This document shows positions 8,344 to 16,399 of a DNA stretch of 37,433 nt, piece after piece. This DNA comes from Prorocentrum cordatum. Its lineage: Eukaryota > Sar > Dinophyceae > Prorocentrales > Prorocentraceae. How positions within the stretch are numbered: the first letter of the stretch is position 1; each line of letters begins with the position of its first letter. The stretch covers positions 1,471,747 through 1,509,179 of the forward strand of contig CAUYUJ010000336.1 in assembly GCA_963575745.1 (NCBI GenBank). Reading direction: 5' to 3'. Under the pieces are notes generated by a model. The model saw only the letters and a list, made by a program, of their open reading frames with translations, was not told the DNA's origin and ran no database searches. The position numbers were made by a program, and so were the translations under genes.

Positions 8344-9891
8344 TCATGATATTATAACTTCTCCCGCGTCGGGGCACAAGGGTTCAGGCCGCTGGCGGGC
8401 GGCGCGCCGCCCGCCTCTGTCGGGCGCGGCGGCTCGCCGGTTCCAGGCGTCGCTGCTGCTGCTGCCGCCGCGCTCGCCGCCCGTCGCCTGTCGCCTGCCA
8501 GACCCCGCCGCGCCGCCGGCGTAGTCGGGCGCGGGATTCCGCCCCGCGAGCGACGAAGGGGCCGGGGGGTCGCCGGTTGTCGGGGCCAGGCCCGGCGCCC
8601 GGCCGCTTCTGGGCAGACGCGCCAGCAGCGCGCGCTGGCCGCTGCGCCGTCGCTCCACGGCGCTGGGACTCGCACTGTTGCGGGGGCGGGCGGCGTCAGC
8701 ATGGGGCGCGTCCGCCCGCGCGTCGCCCCGACGGGCAGGTGGGTCATTCGAGGAAGTGCGCGGGCGGGCGGTCGCCTGCGCCTGCTCGTCTGGCGCCCCC
8801 GGCTCCTGCCCTGTCCCCGGGCCGCCTGCGTCGGCGTCGGCGTCGGCAGCGTCGGCGCCGGCGTCGGGATCGGCGTCGGCGTCAGCGTCGCCGTCGGCGT
8901 CGGCGGACGTCTGCCAACTGTCAGACCCCGCCAGGCCGTCGACTTTGCCGCGCACCAGGCCCCGCTCCGCGGGCGGCGAGGGGGCCGGGGGATCGCTGGT
9001 TCTCGGGGCCCGGCCCCTTCCAGGCGGACGCGCCGGCGTCGCGCGCTGGCCGCAGCGCCGTCGCTCCTTGGCGCTGGGACTCGCACTGCTGCCAGGGGGG
9101 GCAGCGCCAGGATGATGCGCGTCCGTCCGTGCGTCGCCGCCGCGGGCTGAAGGGTCAGCGGAGTGGCGCGGGCGGGTAGTCGCATGCTCCTGCTCGTCCG
9201 GCGCCCCCGGCTTCTGCTCCAACTCCTGCGCTGTCCCCAGGTCGACGGCGTCGGCGTCGGCGTCGTCGGCGTCGTCGTCGTCGTTGTCGTCGTCGGCGTC
9301 GGCGTCGGCGTCGTCGGCGTCGGCGCCGTCGGCATCGGAGCCGGCGTCGGCGCCAGTCAGCACGGGCGGCGGGGCTCTGCCACAGGGGCCCAGCGCCCAG
9401 CACGTCCTCAAGGTCTCCGCCGAAGCACGGGCCGCGCGGGATGGAGGGTCAGTCGAGGAAGTGCGCGGGCGGGCGGTCGACTGCTCCAGCTCGTCTGGCG
9501 CCCCCGGCTTCTGCTCCGCGCCGCGCTCTGTCCCCAAGTCGTCGGCGTCGGCGTGGGCGTCGGAGGCGTCGTCGTCGTCGTCGGCGTCGTCGGCGTCGGC
9601 GCGGGCGCGGGCGCCGGCGTCGTCGGCGTCGGCGTCGTCGGCTACGTCGGCGGGAGGACAGGCCGCGCACGTGCCAGGACGGCCGGCGACGCCTGACGGC
9701 GCAGAGGGGCATTGTACGACCCAGGGCAACGGCTGCGCGGCGCCGACCTTCCCGGCCTCCTCCGCAGCTAGGGGGCCATCTCCAGATGGACGTCTGATCG
9801 ACGCAAGTGCCCCTTGCGAATCTCTCCCAGGCGGGCGACTGATCGTCGCGAATGCCCCCTGTGAAACCTCCCCGGGCAAGCGACCGATCAT
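8344..9891 (-). CDS. Long acidic three-fold repeat ORF (Asp-Ala rich), unknown function
   Basis: A single minus-strand frame of about 515 codons from the first ATG (9891) to a stop near 8344. It starts with short repeats (SQGAFATISRPPGRD, SQGALASIRRPSGD) and then holds about three copies of a 100-residue module. Each module has an Asp/Ala run made from the GTCGGC hexanucleotide, then QEPGAPDEQ, then ARPRTSS, then DPPARRGDARADA, then SASPSAVERRRSGQRA and GRAP...DPPAPS. The module sequence outside the hexanucleotide is kept across copies in the same frame, which favours coding. High GC (few stops) argues for caution. If made, it would be an intrinsically disordered acidic/basic repeat protein. 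No intron is needed. Confidence 0.4.
   Translation of the reverse strand: MIGRLPGEVSQGAFATISRPPGRDSQGALASIRRPSGDGPLAAEEAGKVGAAQPLPWVVQCPSAPSGVAGRPGTCAACPPADVADDADADDAGARARADADDADDDDDASDAHADADDLGTERGAEQKPGAPDELEQSTARPRTSSTDPPSRAARASAETLRTCWALGPCGRAPPPVLTGADAGSDADGADADDADADADDDNDDDDADDADADAVDLGTAQELEQKPGAPDEQEHATTRPRHSADPSARGGDARTDAHHPGAAPPGSSASPSAKERRRCGQRATPARPPGRGRAPRTSDPPAPSPPAERGLVRGKVDGLAGSDSWQTSADADGDADADADPDAGADAADADADAGGPGTGQEPGAPDEQAQATARPRTSSNDPPARRGDARADAPHADAARPRNSASPSAVERRRSGQRALLARLPRSGRAPGLAPTTGDPPAPSSLAGRNPAPDYAGGAAGSGRRQATGGERGGSSSSDAWNRRAAAPDRGGRRAARQRPEPLCPDAGEVIIS
8820..9680. repeat. GTCGGC hexanucleotide clusters inside a ~300 bp tandem module
   Basis: Three clusters of GTCGGCGTCGGC-type units at about 8830-8915, 9240-9355 and 9540-9650. 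They are separated by related unique stretches (CTGGCGCCCCCGGCTCCTGC, GGCGGGCGGTCG and similar). The clusters plus spacers make an imperfect tandem array of about 300-400 bp modules. Confidence 0.85.
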
Positions 9892-9990
9892 CGCCAACCC
9901 TGAGGCTCATAGTTGCTTTTTAAAAGAGATTTTTGAAAATCGCTTTTCTAAAAAGAGTTTTTTTGTTGAAAAGGGATAAATAAATTGAAC
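9779..9990. repeat. Dispersed composite repeat, copy 1 (partner at 21815-21995)
   Basis: Holds tandem units of about 48 bp with the core GACTGATCGTCGC (near 9790, 9838 and 9885, degenerate). Next come CCCTGAGGCTC, an A/T-rich stretch (TTGCTTTTTAAAAGAG) and AGTTTTTTTGTTGAAAAGGG at 9956-9977. The same parts recur at 21815-21995, some rearranged or inverted. The core is itself nearly self-complementary (GCGAC...GTCGC). Confidence 0.8.
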
Positions 9991-10910
9991 AGGAACGTGT
10001 TGTTCAACGCATTTCAAACAAACAAGAAAAAAACACCTACGAGTCTCAAACCATGAGCCGATGCCCACGCGCAAAAGGCGAAATGCAGGTTGAAAAAGGA
10101 GGACTAGAGAGAAGGAGCAGGACGATGAGAGTTTATGATGTCTTAAGAAGCGCGGTCCCCTATATACTCGTCCCCTCCCGATTGCTGTGTTCCTCCTCCT
10201 TTCTCCTTTTCGTTTTTTCTTCGTTTTTTTTTCTAAAAAACATGCGTCGTTTGAAGCACGCATTTTTTGTGCACCAGCACCAGCTCCTGCACACTCATCG
10301 CTCAACACGGGAAAATGTAGAGCAGATGGTAAACACCGCCACGCATCCAATACGGATACGCTCTTGCATGCAAGAGCGCGCGCAAACGGGACAGGGCTCG
10401 CGAGCCCAACCAGCAAGATTATCAGCGCAAGGTGTGGAGCGACAGGGGAGGGGCGGATGGGGGAGAGGAACACTTGCGCAACGTAGTGAAACCAAGGCCA
10501 GCGCAACAAACAAAAAAAAACGCTATCTGCTGTGTCACTCCTCCTGCTTCTCATCCTCCTCCTCGCCCTTCCCCTGCGTCCGTTTCCTCCTCACTCTCCC
10601 GCCGTGTCCCCCCGCCCCCCCAGAGAAGGCCCTCTCCATGGGCGGCGTGACTTCTCAGAAGCCCTCGCACCTCCTGGGAAGCTCTGTCTTCGGGGGAGGC
10701 TCAGAAAACTTGTCAGAAGGCTATGGGGCCTCCGAACCTTCTGAAAACCATAGAACAGGAGGATGCATTTTGGCCTCGCGCACGCCTGGGACATCCAGCT
10801 GCCCAGGATGAAACATGTAAATGCAGCTCGAGCGTGCACGCTGACGTCACTCATCTCCCGATCCTCTTACTCCTCACTCCCTTCTCTCAGCGCTCGATCC
10901 GCTGATCAGA
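9991..10910. other. Region without a supported gene
   Basis: Unique sequence with C/T-rich blocks at about 10185-10230 and 10530-10620 and an A/T-rich patch at 10000-10035. Open frames here lack domains and splice logic. It lies downstream of the methyltransferase-like gene and may include its 3' untranslated end. No polyadenylation signal is assigned. Confidence 0.45.
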
Positions 10911-12906
10911 TTAAACGGGCTTCAGGCCTCGAAGGATGCAGGCCATAATCAACCCAATCGAGGGCAATGCCATTGCCTGGCCAACTGCCTGGATAGCACA
11001 TCGCTCGCTCGCAGTGGCAGTCAGCTCTGAAATCGACAGGTCATCTAGGCCCATCAGGCGAGCCCGCTCACGCACATGCAAAAAACGACCGAAGTCCCTG
11101 GTGCCGTCGGCCTTGGGCGGGCCCTCGATCCAGAGGTACGTGTTGTTGGGGAGGAGGCAGGGGGTGCAGCCGACCGTGCAATCCTGGCGGGGCGCGCGGC
11201 CAGCCTCACCCGCTACCCCTGCCCTCCCCGAGGGCGGATGGGAACTGATAATAATAATAATAATTAGGAGAATGAGGGGGAGGTGGGGAGGTCCAGGAAA
11301 GAAGGGGAGGGGGCGGAACGAGACCAGGAACAAGGGCGATGAATTAGCCGAACGACGAGGGGGGGTGCAAGTCGAAGGCCTGCAAGGCCCTCGCCCTCAT
11401 GAGGTCATACACGAGGATGGCCTCGGGTTGGAAGTTCCCGACCTCGGTGCGGTAGCGGTTGAGGTTGGAGCGCTTTGCGCCGATCGTTTTAGACAGTTGT
11501 GAGATCGAAACGGTCAGATCGAACTGAGGGCTCCGCAGCTGACGACACGTTGCCCCCCCACTCGTGGGGAAACGAACGATCATCAGTTGCGAAACCCTCG
11601 GGTCGATCTGCTCAGGACCGTCATCCCCTACAAAAGCGCAGTCCTGCTTCTCAGTGAGGGTGGCTTCGTCACGGTTGGGCAGGGACGTGTCCAGCGCATC
11701 TCTGATGTTCTGTTGTTTGAGGTAGAGCTTCGTCGCATCGAGTGGGCCGCGCGAGAAAGATCTGGTCCGGCGGCCACATATGAACATCCTGGCAGCGTGA
11801 TTTGCTCCCCGAACTCAGCGCTCGCACCCAGACCGCACCCAGAGCGCCAGTGAGCCCCCCAGCGAGCCCACAGTGAGCCTCCAGTGAGCCCCTGACGAGC
11901 CCAGTGAGCCTCCACTGGGCTATCGCTGGAAGATCGTTGGCCAACGATCTTCCAGCGAAAGCCCAGTGATCCCATAGTTGGGCCCATGGAGGGGGGCCCA
12001 CCACATGTGGAAGACAGGCAGCATCACACCTCAAGGCTGGGGGCTCTTGAGCAGGAAGAGGTGGAGGGAGGGAGAGGGGGGGAGGAGGAGGAGGAGGAGG
12101 AGGAGGAGGAGGAGGAGGAGGAGGAGGAGGAGGAGGAGGAGGAGGAGGGGGAGGAGATGGAGGAGGAGGGGGAGGGGGAGGAGGAGGGGGAGGGCTAGGG
12201 CCAGGGCTAGGGGCAGGGGGGCATGGATGAGCCTCGAGGATCATAAAAATTTGCGGCAGGCGAAACCCACCCCAAAAGTCCTCTCCCTGCGCTGCGCCAA
12301 GCCGTGGTTGAGAGCGTCAACCGTCCAGACATGCAACGACCACTCGATGCCCAGCCCCTCGACCAGCCACTCTTTGACCTCTGTGGCTGGTGCCTTCGAA
12401 CCCCGTCGCCCTGGAGGACTATCCTTCATGCACGTTAGAGTCTCGATAACAAAAAAGGCGAATCTACTCGAGCGAACTGCCTGAGATCTAATTGCCAAGA
12501 GCACTTGCATGAACGGCTCAGCCCTCACATCCTGCCACCCTTGCCCCGTGCCTGATGATCTGTTCCACGATGGCGGCCCGCTCACAAGGCCGTCAACCTC
12601 TGGAAATGTGTCTGGGCTGATTTTGGTGATGTCACCCGCCTCCCCAATGTGCGCGCACGAGCCCTCATCACCGTGTACTTTCTCAGAGTACGCCTGGAGC
12701 TTCTTATCGGAATCGTACGAAATCGCATTCACTTTCATGCCGATGGCCCTCAGGGCGACCACAGGAGTACTAATCCCACTGCAAAGGCAAAGAAGCGTGA
12801 GTTCCCTGTCCACCCCATCGATGAGAATCTCTGCACACAACTGTGCCCATGTGCAGTCTCGCTCAGTAATGGCGCCCCTTGGGCGCTTTGTCTGGGTGCG
12901 ACCCAT
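10911..12906 (-). CDS. C5-cytosine DNA methyltransferase-like protein, catalytic Cys replaced by Ser
   Basis: Three exons on minus. Exon A (ATG at 12906 to about 12250) has the order of motifs known for C5-cytosine methyltransferases. These are the SAM-binding motif LLCLCSGIS (I), an acidic YDSDKK (II), AGDITKIS (III), VDGLVSGPPSWNRSSG (IV), FFVIETL with the Glu of motif VI, and AQRRERTFGVGF (VIII, QxRxR). The usual catalytic PPC of motif IV reads PPS (codon TCG). Exon B (about 11790-11380) gives the variable target-recognition region. Exon C (11183-10911) has FGRFLHVRERARLMGL (IX) and QAVGQAMALPSIG (X, with Gln for the usual Asn), then a stop. The B-C intron is a phase-0 GC-AG intron. The A-B join is not fixed exactly; that intron carries a GAG tract, a palindrome and a minisatellite. 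Enzymes of this family methylate cytosine in DNA in the nucleus; without the Cys this copy is probably inactive. It follows the transposase-like gene by 0.3 kb on the same strand. Confidence 0.8.
11184..11379 (-). other. GC-AG intron of the methyltransferase-like gene
   Basis: On minus, exon B ends ...GCCTTGCAG and the intron starts GCCTTCGAC. It ends CGCCCCGCCAG before GATTGCACG. Both flanks are phase 0 and the joined frame reads RALQ-DCTVGC. It includes a small AAT/ATT microsatellite (about 11248-11266). The 196 bp length is by this choice of sites; another AG upstream is possible. Confidence 0.6.
11845..11912. repeat. CAGTGAGCCCC minisatellite (minus orientation of the GGGGCTCACTG family)
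   Basis: About six degenerate 11-13 bp units such as CCAGTGAGCCCC within the A-B intron of the methyltransferase gene. The same unit in opposite orientation fills 15813-16090, and GGATCATTGGAGG variants fill 20010-20110. Confidence 0.85.
11913..11968. repeat. Near-perfect palindrome, 28-bp arms, no loop
   Basis: The left arm at 11913-11940 and right arm at 11941-11968 are reverse complements with one mismatch; the centre is CGTTGG|CCAACG. It lies inside the intron between exons A and B of the methyltransferase gene, adjoining the CAGTGAGCCCC minisatellite. Confidence 0.95.
12055..12200. repeat. GAG trinucleotide tract in intron
   Basis: Nearly pure GGAGGAGGAG for about 100 bp, then GGGGGAGGAGG variants. 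On the sense (minus) strand of the methyltransferase gene this is a CTC-rich polypyrimidine stretch inside the A-B intron. Confidence 0.93.
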
Positions 12907-13225
12907 GGTCCACGGAAAAAAACAGGCTGGCTCGAGCACAAAAAAAACAGGCGGAGCATCAGCGGCGATCGCCACGAGGTGACGATATGATGAGGGCCTT
13001 CGGGGATCCCTATGATGAGGGCCTTCCAACACCTTCCCTCCTCCTCCTCCTCCTCCTCCTCCTCCTTTCCTCCCATCCGTGTCCTTAGCTCCTCCTTCCA
13101 CCATTGCCCTCGTGGCTTATGGGGGTAATTAGTTTGCCAGGTCCATCTTGTCCCTTCCTCATCGCCCCTTTAGCCCCATTTAGCCCCCTCACTTTATGTG
13201 CACCCCCAACTCAAGCGTCACAGCG
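12907..13225. other. Spacer between methyltransferase-like and transposase-like genes
   Basis: About 320 bp holding a CTC tract (13033-13070) and short TTTAGCCCC repeats (about 13170-13190). On minus the stretch just before the methyltransferase ATG is rich in T runs and AG dinucleotides, suitable for a trans- or cis-splice acceptor. No promoter motif can be named. Confidence 0.45.
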
Positions 13226-15717
13226 TCATATATCAGCGAACACCGAATTCTTCTCTACCATTGGCAACAGGCGCACTTTCTGGAAAACCTTTGCCTCCCA
13301 GTGGGCCCTGTGGCACGTTTGGGCAATTGTTGCGATCACAGCGTTTAAAGACTCATCTGCGAAGCAACTAAACCACCGCGGGTTGCCAGTCAGCCGTATT
13401 CCAACTGTCAGATGGATCCACATATGGTGCTTAGGGACCAGGTGAACACGGGATGTTTTTGCCACCGAGATGTGCCTCAAACACAGGTCTAGCAATGTTT
13501 GGCAGACAGGTAGCGGAACATCCTTCGGACTAGTTCTGATCGGCCTCATGTACTCCACTAGGGTTTCACCCGCCACCTTCAGAAAACTGCCGCTGGATAA
13601 CACTTGTTCGTGCCGCTGTGAGAAATCGAGGGCCCAGTCTAGAAGAACACCCGTCTCGTGCGCTTTGGTTTTGAGGTCCCTTTTTTTTGATGACCCAATC
13701 AAGCCCTGTAGGGTGGAAATCCGATCGCTATGTTCAATGCTGTGACTAATGTACCATTGGCGTATATCTGCATAGACCCTCGATGTCGAAGACGAAATCT
13801 GAGCTGCAACACCCCCGTCAAATTCGTACACATTACAATCGATGGCTGCCCAAATAACTCGCAACACATATTGTGCAATCACCCCGAGGTAAACAGTGTG
13901 AAGGGTGTCCACTCTGATCGCAGACTGCGGTGTGCACCCCACCTCAAGACAAAACACTGGATTTCTTCGAAGCACCCTATCGTTCAACCGCTGTCCAATC
14001 TTGTGTTTCCGCCAGAAGACTGCTTCAAACGGCAAAGGGGTCTCTTCAAACTTGGCGACGTCCCGCAAGCCTTCGCTTGGGTCCAACCTGTCGCCTTTCT
14101 TCAGCTGCAAATGAGGCACATTCTGTGTGAGTATCCGACCATTCAACTTCTGCCTATCAAAACGGAGCCCCCCGTCGACGAGAATCATGTTCTTGATAGC
14201 AGGGGTATGCACCACGATCCGAAACTCACATTTCCTACAGTCGATCTCGTACGAATCCCCTGGCAGATCACCCCAGTTGTGGCCGAGCAACGACACGTTC
14301 GAGAGATCGAAACCGCACCCCTCAAAAGAAGGGAGACTTGGCAATTCCCAACGGAGAACCACTTGATCCTCGATCCTCCCTCTCCCATTCCGAAGCCCAT
14401 ATCGCCCGTTATATTCGTCCGAGGTGAGGCAGGAGGGAGAGGAGGGAGTGGGCGGGGCAGGGGCGAGAGGCGGGTAGGAAGGGGGAGCGGGAGGGGCAGG
14501 GAACAGGCACATGTGCACACGGTTTCGCCGCCCAGGCGCTCGGATAGTTGGGGCTTAGTTGCTCGGCAGAACAAGCACGGATGGAAGTGCGCCGACCACG
14601 TCGGCATGCCAAAAGTAGTGCAATGTTCAGACCAGTCCCCTCTGATATCAACCATAATGAAACGCGCTGGGAGCCGCGCCGAACGTGAGCGCAGCTCGCA
14701 TAGAGGATCTTCGGGGGCAAACTCGGACCCATCCCATTTTGTCTTAGGTCTGGTGCCGTTTGCTAGGTTGATCAGGGCCCACGTAATGAACTTGAAAACC
14801 ACGTACAAGCTACACCACCCTCGGCATCCGCATTTGCAGATTTCCCGTTTTGATACAACCCCAACTAAATGACGTTTCCCTGATGCCAGGTTGTGTATGG
14901 TGATATTGTACAAAGAGTCGTACTTCCCAGCCCCTATAGCCTTTGTAAAGCGCACGCCGTCTATGTAGAGCCCCAGGGGGAAGCAATGTCGATCATCATG
15001 AGGTTTAGTTCTATGGGGGTGGTTGTGGAAGGTGGCGGGCCACTCCTGTCCACGAAATGAATCGATCATTCCCTGGGCTCCCGCCTCATACTCCGTAGCC
15101 AAACACTCGTGAAATGCAGCCAGCTTCAAATATTTGTCCTCGGGGCACTGAGCAGGTTCGAGGGTGGGGGAGGGGGTCGAACAAACGCGCGCGAGAACCC
15201 ATCTGCGCGCCCCATTCTTTGCGCGATCCCCGAGCCCCTCGAGCACTTGGGCCTCGGGGGGGAGGGGGTGGCAAAGAGCGAGGCCCGCAAGGGTTCCCCG
15301 CGAGGATTGATCATGCATGGAGTCCTCGCGCCGACCGCGAATCCACATCGGGACGGGCACATCGCAGATCAGCACTGTCGAAGACTCTGGCAGCAATGCC
15401 TCCAGGTGGCGCTCGAAATTTCCATCGTTCGTGTGTGAAATGTACCCGAGGCTTCGCAATCGACTCCCCTGGGCGCCAGCATCGGCGGCCAACTTGCAGA
15501 CTGTACACAGATCTTTAGCAGAAATCTTTCCGTGTGCATATTTGACAAGTAATAGGTCTGCAAGTTTGTTGCCAGCGTCCTCTTGCCTCGATCTGACGCC
15601 GACGTCTGGCCCCTCCCAGCTGGCCGAGCTCACCGCCGCGGCGCTCGCAGCTGACTCCCAGCTGTGTCGGCGCACGGGGCGGTCTGGATCGGATGCGAGC
15701 TTGCGCTTCGCTGGCAT
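13226..15717 (-). CDS. Dinoflagellate high-copy protein, transposase-like
   Basis: Two main exons on minus. Exon 1 starts at ATG 15717 (MPAKRKLASDPDRPVRR) or 15 codons upstream at 15762, and runs to about 14520. It contains FPLGLYIDGVRFTKAIG, the Cys-rich block ICKCGCRGWCSLY, and DIRGDWSEHCTTFGMPTWSA followed by PCLFC. A pyrimidine-rich intron follows (about 14520-14400; edges uncertain). Exon 2 (to the stop at 13226) has a DxxHxxYLG-like stretch, then VPKHHMWIHLTVG and GNPRWFSCFADESLNAV. From memory, proteins with a CxCGCxGWC block, GDW and PKHH...GNP...DE.LN occur in many copies in dinoflagellate genomes. The layout resembles large cut-and-paste transposases with an acidic residue in a late E/N motif, but that assignment is inference. 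The reading frame is otherwise intact, and the methyltransferase gene lies directly downstream. Confidence 0.65.
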
Positions 15718-15734
15718 GTCTGGTGGAAAAACAA

Positions 15735-15746
15735 CTTGGGCCAAAT
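15735..15746 (-). other. Possible short spliced-leader relic
   Basis: On minus ATTTGGCCCAAG matches the 3' part of the dinoflagellate spliced leader with two changes, 18 nt before the likely ATG of the transposase-like gene. It is followed by TTGTTTTTCCACCAG, a good splice-acceptor shape. At 12 nt it could be chance, but it shares the CCCAAG variant with the two clearer relics in this window. Confidence 0.3.
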
Positions 15747-15812
15747 TATTCTCACAGATCATGGTTTCTGATGAGTTCTCTCGCTCCTCGATGGGGCGTC
15801 TGGGCGCCTGGG

Positions 15813-16090
15813 TCTAGGATCACCGGAGGATCACCGGAGGATCACCGGAGGATCACCGGAGGATCACCGGGGGGTCACTGGTCACTTTATGTGTGTTTTT
15901 ACAGGGTTTTTTGGGGGGGTCACTGGGGGATCACTGGGGGCTCACTGGAGGATCACTGGAGGATCACTGGGGGCTCACTGGGGGCTCACTGGGGGCTCAC
16001 TGGGGGCTCATTGGGCCTGCTTGCTGCTATTCGGAGCTCTTTGAAGGCTCACCGAGGGCTCGTTGGACTCTCACTGTGGGCTCGCTGGAG
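15813..16090. repeat. GGATCACTGGGG / GGCTCACTGGGG minisatellite
   Basis: Begins with five near-identical GGATCACCGGA units, then GGATCACTGGGG, then GGCTCACTGGGG, decaying toward 16090. It lies between the transposase-like gene start and the next minus-strand gene's 3' end. Same family as 11845-11912 and 20010-20110. Confidence 0.92.
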
Positions 16091-16399
16091 GCCGATCAAT
16101 ATTTTGGCGAGTCGCTGGCGGGCCGCGGGGGGTCGACGGGCTACTTTCCGCTTGATCAGGTATCGGAAGCCGTGGAAAGAGGTTGATCAAGGATGGAGGA
16201 GGGGAGGGAGGAGCACGGTTATCTTCAACAGAGCTGCAACCCAGCTCACAGCTCCGTCGAGAGACGCCTCTCGACTCAAAACAGCTTAAACGTGCTTAAA
16301 CCAAACCACGAGTCATGGGCTGATGCAAAATGAAGGCCTGCACAGCCTAGGCCAGCTGTCCCCGCCAGCCTCGTCTGCAGCAGGCCGTGCGTCGCTGGC
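16091..16399. other. 3' flank of the minus-strand gene chain
   Basis: About 300 bp of unique sequence after the stop at 16400, with an imperfect GCTTAAAC repeat near 16285-16300. No gene or terminator signal is recognised. Confidence 0.4.

Noticed and set aside
13730-14872. 380-codon plus-strand ORF
   Set aside because: Antisense to the transposase-like gene, whose minus-strand reading has clear motifs.
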